This document shows positions 17,079-25,410 of a stretch of DNA of 32,746 bases, one piece after another. Source of the stretch: Chloroflexota bacterium (lineage in GTDB: Bacteria; Chloroflexota; Anaerolineae; UBA4142); NCBI GenBank assembly GCA_016865935.1, contig VGOB01000036.1, forward strand, positions 1-32,746, in the 5' to 3' direction. Every line of letters starts with the position of its first letter. Positions within the stretch are counted from its first letter, which is position 1. Under the pieces are notes generated by a model. That model saw only the letters and a program-made list of their open reading frames with translations. It was not told the origin of the DNA and ran no database searches. Position numbers and translations under genes: made by a program.

Positions 17079-17114
17079 GCGGCGGGCGAAGCGCGACGCA
17101 CATTCGCCCGCCGC
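17079..17114 (+). promoter_or_regulatory. Intercistronic hairpin between binding protein and permease
   Basis: GCGGCGGGCGAA (17079-17090) pairs perfectly with TTCGCCCGCCGC (17103-17114), with no T run. Such hairpins after binding-protein genes commonly protect the upstream mRNA and lower permease expression; that role is inference. Confidence 0.6.
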
Positions 17115-17134
17115 GAACTATGTGGAGTGTTCGA

Positions 17135-18061
17135 ATGCAATCTACATTCCAAAGCAAGCATTTTACTCGTCTGCAAAGACTGGGCGATTGGTTGAATTCC
17201 GAGCGCGGCTTGGGCTACACCCTGGTCGCGCCCGCGGTGATTCTACTCCTCGGACTGATCGCGTACCCGTTTTGCCTTTCGATTTATCTTTCCCTCTCTG
17301 ATCGGTTGTTAGCCGTCGCGTCCTCGGGCAGGTTCATCGGTTTGGGCAATTTCATCAATCTGCTGGATGATAGTATCTTCCGACAATCAGTCTGGAATAC
17401 TTTCAACTATGCGTTTGTCTCAGTCTTTTTCAAACTCGTGTTGGGGATGTTGATGGCGCTTGTGCTGAACGAAATCACGTTCCTCAAGAATTTTTTTCGT
17501 GGGATGCTTTTGCTCCCCTGGATCGTGCCCACTTCCTTGAGCGCGCTGGGGTGGCTCTGGTTGTACGATTCGCAATACAGTGTCTTTAGCTGGATTTTGT
17601 TGAATCTGGGACTGATCCAGGAAAAGATCATCTGGCTCGGCTCGCCGGTGATGGCAATGCTTTCCATTCAGCTGGTCAATATCTGGCGCGGCATTCCTTT
17701 TTTCGGCATTTCACTGCTCGCGGGGATGCAAACGATTTCCCAAGAGTTGTACGAAGCCGCCGAAATTGACGGCGCGAATGCCTGGCATCGCTTCTGGCAA
17801 GTGACGTGGCCCCTCCTGATGCCGGTCACGCTGGTCGTGACGCTTTTTTCGCTGGTACAGACTTTTGCCGATTTCCAAATCGTCTACGTACTGACGCGCG
17901 GCGGACCCGTCAACAGCACCCACCTGTTCGCCACCTTGGCGCATCAGACGGCGATTCTTAGCGGCAAGTTGGGCGAAGGCGCAGCCATCTCCCTGTTTAT
18001 GTTTCCGATGCTCGCCGTTGCCATCATTCTTCAACTACGCTACCTCCAACAGCGCGATTGA
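17135..18061 (+). CDS. ABC sugar transporter permease 1 (MalF/UgpA type)
   Basis: This 308-residue membrane protein has about six helices, starting with LVAPAVILLLGLIAYPFCLS. The cytoplasmic EAA loop begins at residue 207 (EAAEIDGANAWHRFWQV, then WPLLMP) and docks the ATPase. The ATG at 17135 is chosen for its GGAG site seven bases upstream; an in-frame ATG at 17120 is possible. It pairs with the permease that starts 14 bases downstream. The cluster has no ATPase gene, so a shared MsmX/UgpC-type ATPase encoded elsewhere would be needed. Confidence 0.93.
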   Translation: MQSTFQSKHFTRLQRLGDWLNSERGLGYTLVAPAVILLLGLIAYPFCLSIYLSLSDRLLAVASSGRFIGLGNFINLLDDSIFRQSVWNTFNYAFVSVFFKLVLGMLMALVLNEITFLKNFFRGMLLLPWIVPTSLSALGWLWLYDSQYSVFSWILLNLGLIQEKIIWLGSPVMAMLSIQLVNIWRGIPFFGISLLAGMQTISQELYEAAEIDGANAWHRFWQVTWPLLMPVTLVVTLFSLVQTFADFQIVYVLTRGGPVNSTHLFATLAHQTAILSGKLGEGAAISLFMFPMLAVAIILQLRYLQQRD

Positions 18062-18075
18062 AGGAGTGTCTCACT

Positions 18076-18927
18076 ATGCAATTTTCCAGACTCCAAAGAA
18101 AAATCCTGCGCGGCAGCATCGTCTATCTGGGGTTGGCGTTCTTTGTCGTCATCATGCTCTTTCCTTTTTACTGGATGGTCATCACCTCGATCAAACCAGA
18201 TGTCGAGTTGTATCTGAGCAAGCAAAACCCGCTCTGGGTCTTCAACCCGACGCCGCAGCACTATATCTACCTGTTCCAGAAAACGCCGTTCGTCACCTGG
18301 CTAACGAACAGCTTGCTCGTCGCGATCGTTTCGACGAGCGTATCGCTCTTCATCGGGACGATTGCGGCGTACGCGCTGGCGCGGTTGCGCTTTCGCGGCG
18401 CGCAGGTGATGGGAATGTCTATTTTCATCACGTATCTCGTGCCGACGACCCTGCTCTTTCTGCCGCTCGCCTACATCATCCGTAACCTGGGTTTGTACGA
18501 TCATCCCGTCGCGTTGATGATCACCTACCCGACTTTTCTCGTTCCGTTTTGCACGTGGCTCTTGATGGGCTATTTCAAAGGAATTCCCAAAGACCTGGAA
18601 GAATGCGCGACGGTGGATGGCGCGACGAGAATCCAAGCCCTCATCTACATCATCCTGCCTCTCATGTTGCCCGGCTTGGTTTCGGCAGGACTGTTTGCGT
18701 TTACGATGTCGTGGAACGAATTCATCTATGCGCTCACATTCACGCAATCGGACAGCGTCAAGACCTTGCCCGTCGGCATCGTCGCGCAGTTGGTTCTAGG
18801 CGACGTTTACTTTTGGGGTTCGCTGATGGCGGCGGCGCTACTCGGCTCGGTGCCGATCGCGATTCTGTACTCTTTCTTCCTCGAATACTACGTCAAAGGA
18901 ATGACTGCGGGGGCAGTCAAGGGATAA
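18076..18927 (+). CDS. ABC sugar transporter permease 2 (MalG/UgpE type)
   Basis: This 283-residue membrane protein has an N-terminal helix with FPFYWMVITSIKP, the segment typical of MalG-type permeases, and an EAA loop near residue 175 (EECATVDGATRIQALIYI, then LPLMLPG). The AAGGAG site is nine bases before the ATG. The C-terminus ends with the usual EYYVKGMTAGAVKG tail. It forms a heterodimer with permease 1 in the cytoplasmic membrane. Confidence 0.94.
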   Translation: MQFSRLQRKILRGSIVYLGLAFFVVIMLFPFYWMVITSIKPDVELYLSKQNPLWVFNPTPQHYIYLFQKTPFVTWLTNSLLVAIVSTSVSLFIGTIAAYALARLRFRGAQVMGMSIFITYLVPTTLLFLPLAYIIRNLGLYDHPVALMITYPTFLVPFCTWLLMGYFKGIPKDLEECATVDGATRIQALIYIILPLMLPGLVSAGLFAFTMSWNEFIYALTFTQSDSVKTLPVGIVAQLVLGDVYFWGSLMAAALLGSVPIAILYSFFLEYYVKGMTAGAVKG

Positions 18928-18930
18928 AAA

Positions 18931-19941
18931 ATGCTTCGCTGGAAATATTCTCTCATCCTCCCATTCCTGGGTCGTCTCAACGACCGATTCAGTTCGTACG
19001 GTCAAGCGCGCGATCTCGCCCAACGCTTTGAGCTTGCCTCCAAGGTCGAAGGACTGCAGGGCGTCGAACTCATCTATCCATTTGAATTTGCCGATGTGGC
19101 AGAAACCAAGCGGCAGTTGGCTAAATTCAATTTGCAGGTATCTTCGGTCAACGTCAACTTGAAAGCCGAAGATAAATTTCATCTCGGCGCGCTGACGAAC
19201 CGCGACCCAGGTCTGCGCCGCGAAGGCGTGCAGTATATGCAAACGGCGATGGACATTGCGGTGCAGGTCGGTTCGAATTTGATTACCATGTGCCCGCTCG
19301 CCGATGGATTCGATTATCCATTTCAACTTGACTACACCCGTGCGTGGAAATGGTTTCTCGATGGCATCGGCGAAGCGGCGGCGTACCGCAAGGACGTGCG
19401 CGTCAGCATCGAGTACAAAATCAGCGAGCCGCGCAACCACGTCATCCTGCCGAACGCCGGCATCGCGCTCGCCGTATGCCAACAAGTCGGCTTGCCAAAC
19501 GTCGGCGTGACAGTGGACTTGGGACACGCCAACATCGCGCACGAAAGTCCGGCGCAATCCATCACAATGCTCGCGCAAGCCGGACGATTGTTCCTCGTGC
19601 ACGTCAACGACAACTATCGCGAATGGGACTGGGATATGATTCCCGGCTCGGTCAACTTGTGGGACTTGATCGAGACGATGTTTTATCTCAAGCATTTGAA
19701 TTACGCTGGCTGGCTCGTGTCGGATGTCGCGCCGTTCCGTCTCGACCCCGTCAAGGTTTGTTCGCAAACCTATCGCAATGTCGTGTGGGCGGAAAAAATG
19801 GTTGACCGCATGGGTGTGGACCGCATTTGGAAAATCATCCGCGAAGGCGACCCGATGGATGCGATGGAATTGTTCCAACAGAGTATGGCGGGTTTAAAAT
19901 TCAGAATCCCGTTTTCGCGCAGAGAACGGGATTCTCGATAA
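18931..19941 (+). CDS. Xylose isomerase-like TIM-barrel protein (sugar isomerase/epimerase)
   Basis: This 336-residue protein belongs to the AP endonuclease 2/xylose isomerase-like TIM-barrel group. Likely metal ligands are Glu161 (SIEYK), Asp196 and His199 (VDLGHAN), and His224 (LVHVNDN). The family includes sugar epimerases, hydroxypyruvate isomerase and 2-oxo-tetronate isomerases. The last group acts beside DUF1537 kinases, which fits this cluster, but at this length the exact class is open. It follows the permease by three bases with a weak ribosome site. Its final 14 codons overlap a perfect stem-loop and look like a run-on tail. Confidence 0.85.
   Translation: MLRWKYSLILPFLGRLNDRFSSYGQARDLAQRFELASKVEGLQGVELIYPFEFADVAETKRQLAKFNLQVSSVNVNLKAEDKFHLGALTNRDPGLRREGVQYMQTAMDIAVQVGSNLITMCPLADGFDYPFQLDYTRAWKWFLDGIGEAAAYRKDVRVSIEYKISEPRNHVILPNAGIALAVCQQVGLPNVGVTVDLGHANIAHESPAQSITMLAQAGRLFLVHVNDNYREWDWDMIPGSVNLWDLIETMFYLKHLNYAGWLVSDVAPFRLDPVKVCSQTYRNVVWAEKMVDRMGVDRIWKIIREGDPMDAMELFQQSMAGLKFRIPFSRRERDSR
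19903..19935 (+). promoter_or_regulatory. Stem-loop at the end of the isomerase gene
   Basis: AGAATCCCGTT (19903-19913) pairs perfectly with AACGGGATTCT (19925-19935). There is no T run, so it is not an obvious terminator. It lies just before the transketolase ribosome site. Confidence 0.6.
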
Positions 19942-19957
19942 ATAGAGAGGACACACT

Positions 19958-20791
19958 GTGATTGATAAAAAGTTGTCAGTTCCCGAACTGGAGCAAATGG
20001 CGAAGCAAATTCGCCGCGACATTATTGATATGATTTTCACCGCGAATGCGGGACACCCAGGTGGCTCACTTTCCGCCACCGATATATTGACCGCACTGTA
20101 TTTTCGGATGATGCGCATCGAAATCCAGAATCCACAATGGGAAGACCGTGACCGATTCATCCTCTCAAAAGGTCACGCGTGTCCCGTGTGGTACGCCACA
20201 TTGGCGAATCGCGGGTTTTATGATCGCGCGCACTTGAAAACATTGCGCAAATTGAACAGCCTCCTCCAAGGGCACGCCGATATGAAAAAAACGCCTGGCG
20301 TGGATATGACCGTCGGCTCCCTGGGACAAGGATTTTCGGCGGGCGTTGGAATGTCGCTCGCGGCGCGTTATCTCAAAAAAGATTTTCACGTCTGGGTGAT
20401 GATCGGCGATGGGGAAATGCAGGAAGGCGCGGTCTGGGAAGCGGCGATGGCGGGCGCGAAATGGAAACTCGACAACCTCACCGCAATTCTCGACAAGAAC
20501 GGATTGCAGAACGATACGTTCATCGAAAAGGTGATGCCGATTGAACCTGTCGCCGACAAGTGGCGCGCGTTTGGCTGGAACGTGATCGAAATTGATGGAC
20601 ACAATATGACGCAAATTGTTTCGACACTCGATTGCGCGCTCACGATCAAAGGCGTGCCGACGATCATCATTGCGAACACGATCAAGGGCAAAGGCGTTTC
20701 GTTTATGGAGAATCAACCCGAGTGGCACGGCAAAGCGCCGAACGCCGAACAATATCGCCAGGCGATGCAAGAACTGGGAGTGGCGCAATGA
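19958..20791 (+). CDS. Transketolase-like protein, N-terminal (TPP-binding) subunit
   Basis: This 277-residue protein covers the pyrophosphate domain of transketolase. It has NAGHPGG (His33), SKGHACP (His73), and the TPP motif from GDGEMQEG (150-157) to DKN (Asn181). The GTG start has an AGAGAGG site. The gene overlaps the partner subunit by ATGA. Split transketolases occur in several sugar pathways; one named example is apulose-4-phosphate transketolase of apiose breakdown. The sequence alone does not tell which ketose phosphate is used. A standard pentose phosphate role is possible but unlikely in a regulated catabolic cluster. Confidence 0.92.
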   Translation: MIDKKLSVPELEQMAKQIRRDIIDMIFTANAGHPGGSLSATDILTALYFRMMRIEIQNPQWEDRDRFILSKGHACPVWYATLANRGFYDRAHLKTLRKLNSLLQGHADMKKTPGVDMTVGSLGQGFSAGVGMSLAARYLKKDFHVWVMIGDGEMQEGAVWEAAMAGAKWKLDNLTAILDKNGLQNDTFIEKVMPIEPVADKWRAFGWNVIEIDGHNMTQIVSTLDCALTIKGVPTIIIANTIKGKGVSFMENQPEWHGKAPNAEQYRQAMQELGVAQ

Positions 20792-21816
20792 CGATCAATC
20801 CATCGCGCTATCATCAGCTCTTGCCCGAAGTTGTGCAAATGCTCGACGCGCCCGACTTTTTCACGCGCACCAAATCAATTGCCACACGCTTTTCGTACGC
20901 CGAAGCGGTGCTCGAACTGGCGGAACGTAATTCCAGGATCGTCGTGCTCGACGCCGACGTTTCAAAATCGATCAACACGAACAAATTTGCCGATAAATAC
21001 CCTGACCGCGAATTCAACTTTGGCATCGCCGAACAAAATATGATGGCGGCGGCAGCGGGAATGGCGACGACGGGACTCATTCCATTCGCATCGACGTATG
21101 CGGTCTTCGCCAGTCTGCGCGCGCTCGACCAGGTTCGCAACAGCATTCATTACCCGCACCTCAACGTAAAGATTGCGGCAAGCCACAGCGGCATCACCCC
21201 AGGTCCCGACGGCGTCACGCATCAAGCGCAAGAAGATCTGTCAATTATGCGGTCGCTTGCCACGTCCACAGTGATTGCGACGGCGGATGCTCCATCAACG
21301 AAACTCGCGACGTATGCGGCGGCGGACTGGGACGGTCCTGTGTACCTCTCGTTCACGCGTGATCCTGTGCCTGTCTTGTTCGACATTAATTATCCATTCC
21401 AAATTGGTAAGATGGTTTTGTTGCGCGATGGAAACGATGCGACGATCATTGCAAATCGCGACATCGTCGCGCACGCGCTCGTCGCTGCGGAAAAGTTGGC
21501 GCAAGAAGGATTCGACATTCGCGTGATCGATTGCCACACGCTCAAGCCGCTCGATGTCGAAACGATTTTGCAAGCCGCGCGTGAAACAGGCGCGATCGTC
21601 ACGGCTGAAAACAATATTATCTTTGGTGGACTTGGCAGCGCGGTCGCCGAAACACTCGTCGAAAACTATCCGATTCCGATGCAACGGATCGGCGTGCAAG
21701 ATACGTTCGCCGAGTCGGGTCCCTATCTCCAAGTGATTGACAAGTACGGTTTGACTTCGCCGCATATTGTCCGAGCGGTCAAGCGCGTGATCGAACGGAA
21801 AAAAAGTGGGCGGTGA
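20788..21816 (+). CDS. Transketolase-like protein, C-terminal subunit
   Basis: This 342-residue protein contains the pyrimidine domain, with the catalytic Glu82 in FGIAEQNMM, and the C-terminal domain (ATIIANRDIVAHALVAAEKL, then VIDCHTLKPLD). It completes the active site with the upstream subunit. About 30 residues precede the usual family start (TRTKSIATRFSYAEAV), a small N-terminal extension. The ATG overlaps the stop of the first subunit in an ATGA arrangement, typical of tightly coupled subunits. Confidence 0.92.
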   Translation: MTINPSRYHQLLPEVVQMLDAPDFFTRTKSIATRFSYAEAVLELAERNSRIVVLDADVSKSINTNKFADKYPDREFNFGIAEQNMMAAAAGMATTGLIPFASTYAVFASLRALDQVRNSIHYPHLNVKIAASHSGITPGPDGVTHQAQEDLSIMRSLATSTVIATADAPSTKLATYAAADWDGPVYLSFTRDPVPVLFDINYPFQIGKMVLLRDGNDATIIANRDIVAHALVAAEKLAQEGFDIRVIDCHTLKPLDVETILQAARETGAIVTAENNIIFGGLGSAVAETLVENYPIPMQRIGVQDTFAESGPYLQVIDKYGLTSPHIVRAVKRVIERKKSGR

Positions 21817-21859
21817 ACAGTGGGTTGTGGACAGTCGAACCAGGACTGTCCACAATTTT
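21805..21859. repeat. Heptad-word element with perfect hairpin before the zinc dehydrogenase gene
   Basis: Seven-base words (GTGGGCG, GTGAACA, GTGGGTT, GTGGACA) lead into a perfect 12-bp stem: TTGTGGACAGTC (21825-21836) with GACTGTCCACAA (21844-21855), followed by four Ts. It starts inside the last codons of the transketolase gene. Confidence 0.7.
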
Positions 21860-21874
21860 AGTCAAGAGGTTCAG

Positions 21875-22903
21875 ATGAAAGCCGCATTGTTAGAACGCGT
21901 TGGGCGAATGGCGATGGTTGATGTGGAACGACCTGTTATCGCCCAGCCCGACGAAATCCTAATACGCACAAAAACCGTCGGCGTGTGCGGATCGGAGATC
22001 CACGCGTTTCACGGCACGCATCCGTACCGCAAAGCGCCTGTCATCCTGGGACACGAAGCGGCAGGCGAGGTCTTCGCTGTCGGGAAAGCGGTCAAGAAAT
22101 TCCAGGTTGGGGATCGTGTCATTGTCGATCCACAATGGACGTGCGGCAAGTGCGCGTATTGTCTGCGCGGTGACATCAATGTATGTCCGTCAAAACGAGT
22201 GCTCGGCACGGCGAATTGGCAAGGCGCGTTCGGCGAATATTTTGTCGCGCCTGAAGAGGCGGTATTTCATTTGCCATCCAATCTGTCGTACGCGCAAGGA
22301 AGTTTGATCGAGCCGTTGACAGTGGGCGTGCACGTTGCGCGACGCGCAAATTTGCAGGCAGGCGAATCGGTTGCGATTCTTGGCGCGGGTGCGATTGGTG
22401 GATTGTTGTCGGGCGTATGCCACACGCAAGGCGCGCAGACCGTTATCGCTGCCGACATCAAACAGCATTGCCTTGATGCCGCGCGCGAACGGCTCGGTGC
22501 GACGCACGATTTTCTGTTGCCCGATGTTCAAGTCGCCGAAAAAATCAAACGCGTTTCGGATGGCGGGGTTGACGTCGTCTTTATCACCGCCGACGATGGA
22601 TCGCTCGTAAACCTGGGAATCGAAATCGCAAAACGGCGCGGCAGAATCGTTTTGGTTGCGCTACTCACGGAAGCGCCGCTTCAATTCGTCGCGTATCCGA
22701 TCATCAGCAAGGAATTGCAAATCGTCGGCAGTCTGATGAGCAGTCCAGCCGATGTGGAAAAAGCGATTGACCTCGCCGCGTCAAACCAGGTAGATGTTGA
22801 GGCAATTGCGACGCATCGGCTCCCCATCGAGCAAGCGCAGCGCGGAATGGAACTTGCTTTGACCAAGGATGATCAAGCGATTAAAGTGATCCTGGGGTTC
22901 TGA
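21875..22903 (+). CDS. Zinc-dependent medium-chain alcohol/polyol dehydrogenase
   Basis: This 342-residue MDR enzyme has the catalytic zinc ligands Cys38 (GVCGSE), His60-Glu61 (LGHEAAGE) and probably Glu146. The structural zinc site is Cys90, Cys93, Cys96 and Cys104, and the Rossmann motif GAGAIGG lies at 170-176. The family includes sorbitol, threonine and aldonate dehydrogenases. In this cluster it probably oxidises a sugar alcohol or aldonate hydroxyl with NAD(P). The ATG is preceded by AAGAGG. The word-repeat hairpin sits in its short leader. Confidence 0.93.
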   Translation: MKAALLERVGRMAMVDVERPVIAQPDEILIRTKTVGVCGSEIHAFHGTHPYRKAPVILGHEAAGEVFAVGKAVKKFQVGDRVIVDPQWTCGKCAYCLRGDINVCPSKRVLGTANWQGAFGEYFVAPEEAVFHLPSNLSYAQGSLIEPLTVGVHVARRANLQAGESVAILGAGAIGGLLSGVCHTQGAQTVIAADIKQHCLDAARERLGATHDFLLPDVQVAEKIKRVSDGGVDVVFITADDGSLVNLGIEIAKRRGRIVLVALLTEAPLQFVAYPIISKELQIVGSLMSSPADVEKAIDLAASNQVDVEAIATHRLPIEQAQRGMELALTKDDQAIKVILGF

Positions 22904-22907
22904 TTCA

Positions 22908-24341
22908 ATGATGGCTCAGCATCTCAATCGAACGCATGCGCTGGCGAATCTGCCGTCCGAATATCCACACGCCTTGTTGGCGCAAATTCAAACCCAGGTT
23001 AAATCCAGCGGTCGAAAGATTGTTGTCCTAGACGATGATCCAACTGGCACACAGACGGTTCACGATATCCCCGTACTAACCGAATGGTCGTTCGCGAGTC
23101 TGCGCGCAGAATTCGCGAACGACTTGCCGTGTTTCTACATCCTCACCAACTCGCGCAGTCTACCGCCGAACCAAGCGCAAGCGTTGAACGTCGAGATTGG
23201 ACGGAATGTACTTGCGGCTTCGCGCGAAACAGGGCGCGATTTTTCCATCATCAGCCGCAGCGATTCGACGTTGCGCGGCCACTTTCCTGGCGAGGTACAA
23301 GCGTTGGCGCAAACGCTTGAGCAAGAATTCGACGGCTGGCTCATCGTCCCCTTCTTCCTCGAAGGCGGACGCTTCACGATCAACGATGTCCACTACGTTG
23401 CCGAGGGCGATACGTTGGTGCCTGCGAGCGAAACCGAATTTGCGCGCGACGCGGTCTTCGGTTATCGTTCGTCGAACTTGCGCGCGTGGATCGCGGAGAA
23501 AACGCAAGGACGCGTCTCAGCCGATCAGGTTGCGTCTGTTTCGCTCGACGACATTCGTTCGGGCGGACCCGAACGCGTCACGGAACGTTTGCTCGCTTTG
23601 ACGGATGGGCGCGTGTGCATCGTGAATGCGGTGACGATGCGCGATCTGGAAGTGTTCGTCCTGGGTCTGCTCGCCGCCGAAGCACGCGGCAAACGATTTT
23701 TGTATCGCACCGCGGCGTCATTCGTCCAAACGCGCATTGGGCAAACCGCGCGCGCGTTGCTCACGGCGGACGATCTGGCATTGCCCAGCTCTGGCGGCGC
23801 GCTGATCATCGTCGGATCGTACGTGCCAAAGACGACACGTCAACTCGCGGCGTTGCCCGCCTCGCCCGCGATCGAACGCGTCGAAGTAGACGTCACTGCA
23901 TTGTTGGATATAGATCGCCGAGCGCGCGAAATCGAACGCGTGGTAGAATCGGCGGCGTGCGCGCTTGGGCAAAATCGCGACGTGGTGATTTACACGAGCC
24001 GTCAACTCGTCACAGGCGCAAGCGCCGCGCAAAATCTCGAGATTGGTCAGCAGGTCTCGGCAAGTCTCGTCGCGATGGTGCGTGCACTTTCGATTCGCCC
24101 GCGCTATGTGCTGGCAAAGGGAGGCATCACGTCGAGCGATATCGCGACGCGCGGGTTGGATGTGAAACGCGCGATGGTGCGCGGGCAAATCTTGCCGGGG
24201 GTGCCGGTGTGGCAATTGGAGGCAGGACGTTATCCGGGTTTGACGTACATCGTCTTTCCCGGTAATGTCGGCGGGGAACACGCGTTGGTCGAAATCGTAA
24301 GCAAGTTGAAAAAGGAGAACTCATGGAACGCATCGGAGTGA
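22908..24341 (+). CDS. Four-carbon acid-sugar kinase family protein (DUF1537)
   Basis: This 477-residue protein has the N-terminal DUF1537 motif DDDPTGTQT (42-50), followed by RSDSTLRGH, and the C-terminal nucleotide-binding part with KGGITSSD (around 404-411) and FPGNVGG near 451. Members phosphorylate 3-oxo-tetronates (OtnK, DtnK) or related acid sugars. This is the best pointer to the substrate class of the cluster. The start has no strong ribosome site and lies four bases after the dehydrogenase stop. Its end overlaps the next gene by 19 bases. Confidence 0.93.
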   Translation: MMAQHLNRTHALANLPSEYPHALLAQIQTQVKSSGRKIVVLDDDPTGTQTVHDIPVLTEWSFASLRAEFANDLPCFYILTNSRSLPPNQAQALNVEIGRNVLAASRETGRDFSIISRSDSTLRGHFPGEVQALAQTLEQEFDGWLIVPFFLEGGRFTINDVHYVAEGDTLVPASETEFARDAVFGYRSSNLRAWIAEKTQGRVSADQVASVSLDDIRSGGPERVTERLLALTDGRVCIVNAVTMRDLEVFVLGLLAAEARGKRFLYRTAASFVQTRIGQTARALLTADDLALPSSGGALIIVGSYVPKTTRQLAALPASPAIERVEVDVTALLDIDRRAREIERVVESAACALGQNRDVVIYTSRQLVTGASAAQNLEIGQQVSASLVAMVRALSIRPRYVLAKGGITSSDIATRGLDVKRAMVRGQILPGVPVWQLEAGRYPGLTYIVFPGNVGGEHALVEIVSKLKKENSWNASE

Positions 24342-25213
24342 TTGGACTAGGCGCGATGGGCAAACCAATGGCGCGCAATTTGCTCAAAGCGGGATACACG
24401 GTCAATCTGCTAACGCGCACGCGCGCCAAAGTGGAAGACCTGCTGGCACAAGGCGGCGAATGGCGCGACACACCGAAAGAAATCGCGCGGGCGAGTGACG
24501 TAGTGATCACCAATTTGCCCGATACGCCCGATGTGGAGCAAGTGATTGCTGGCAAGGATGGCGTTTTCGATGGCGCACGACCGGGGACGCTGATTATTGA
24601 TATGGGCACGATTTTGCCCGTCGCCGCGCAGAAACTTGCCAACGCCGCCCAGGCACGCGGCTGTGATTTTCTCGATGCGCCGGTCAGCGGCGGCGATGTG
24701 GGCGCGCAGAACGCAACACTGACGATTATGGTGGGCGGATCGGAGCAAGCGTTTCAGCGCGCCTTGCCGGTTTTGCAAAAACTGGGCAAGACGATTACGT
24801 GGATGGGCGGTCCTGGCGCGGGCCAAGTCACCAAAGCCGCGAATCAAATCATCACCTCGATCAACATTGCCGCGGTCAGCGAAGCGCTGGTCTTTGCCGC
24901 CAAAGCGGGCGTTGATCCTGCCAGAGTGCGGCAGGCATTGATGGGAGGCGCGGCATACAGTCGCAGTCTGGAAATTCACGGCGCGCGAATGTTGGAACGC
25001 AATTTCACGCCGGGCTTTCGGATGCGGTTGCATCGTAAAGATCTGGATATCGTGATGCTGACCGGCAAAGAGTACGGTGCGGCACTGCCGGTGACAGCGC
25101 AAGTGCGCGAGATGATGACGGCGACAATGAATGCAGGTCAAGCCGATCTGGATAATTCCAGTTTGGTACTTTTGCTGGAAAGATTATCCGGCATCCAAGC
25201 CAAGAATTCGTAG
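24323..25213 (+). CDS. NAD-binding beta-hydroxyacid dehydrogenase (3-hydroxyisobutyrate/threonate dehydrogenase-like)
   Basis: This 296-residue enzyme has the N-terminal motif GLGAMG (8-13), the substrate-binding signature DAPVSGG (118-124) and the catalytic Lys171 in QVTKAANQ. The family includes 3-hydroxyisobutyrate dehydrogenase, tartronate semialdehyde reductase and L-threonate dehydrogenase (LtnD). LtnD is the usual partner of DUF1537 kinases, so a tetronate dehydrogenase is the favoured reading; this is inference. A strong AAAAGGAG site precedes the ATG. It is the last gene of the cluster. Confidence 0.92.
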   Translation: MERIGVIGLGAMGKPMARNLLKAGYTVNLLTRTRAKVEDLLAQGGEWRDTPKEIARASDVVITNLPDTPDVEQVIAGKDGVFDGARPGTLIIDMGTILPVAAQKLANAAQARGCDFLDAPVSGGDVGAQNATLTIMVGGSEQAFQRALPVLQKLGKTITWMGGPGAGQVTKAANQIITSINIAAVSEALVFAAKAGVDPARVRQALMGGAAYSRSLEIHGARMLERNFTPGFRMRLHRKDLDIVMLTGKEYGAALPVTAQVREMMTATMNAGQADLDNSSLVLLLERLSGIQAKNS

Positions 25214-25244
25214 ACGATTGTGAGGCAAAGGATTCGTCACTTGT

Positions 25245-25282
25245 CAAGACGCGGGGAGCGCGAAACGTTTCCCTGCGTCTTG
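25245..25282 (+). terminator. Possible terminator of the catabolic cluster
   Basis: CAAGACGCGGGGA (25245-25257) pairs with TCCCTGCGTCTTG (25270-25282) with one G-U pair. The following T-rich stretch is poor, so termination may need Rho. Confidence 0.45.
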
Positions 25283-25371
25283 TCGTTCTGGGCGATCCGA
25301 TCGCGCGCGTCGGCATGCCTAGACCCGCGAAGGATTTCGGAGGCGTAAATCGAAACATATCCTGTTCCGAT

Positions 25372-25400
25372 TTGCGATTTGGGATTGACGATGCTATAAT
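25372..25400 (+). promoter_or_regulatory. Promoter for the GT2 gene, probably leaderless or with a very short leader
   Basis: TTGCGA (25372-25377), a 17-base spacer and TATAAT (25395-25400). The predicted start, near 25407, is only about four bases before the ATG. Confidence 0.65.
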
Positions 25401-25410
25401 CGCCGCGTTG

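Noticed and set aside
18838-19878. 346-residue minus-strand frame opposite the isomerase gene
   Set aside because: Antisense shadow within a tightly packed plus-strand operon.
21825-21859. Terminator between the transketolase and zinc dehydrogenase genes
   Set aside because: The stem is perfect, but it has only four Ts, lies inside a co-directional operon and carries the heptad-word pattern; treated as a repeat element, though partial termination is possible.
18931-25213. Naming the cluster as an L-threonate or apiose pathway
   Set aside because: The aldolase expected for threonate is missing, and no apiose isomerase or apulose kinase is identified; only the substrate class can be suggested.
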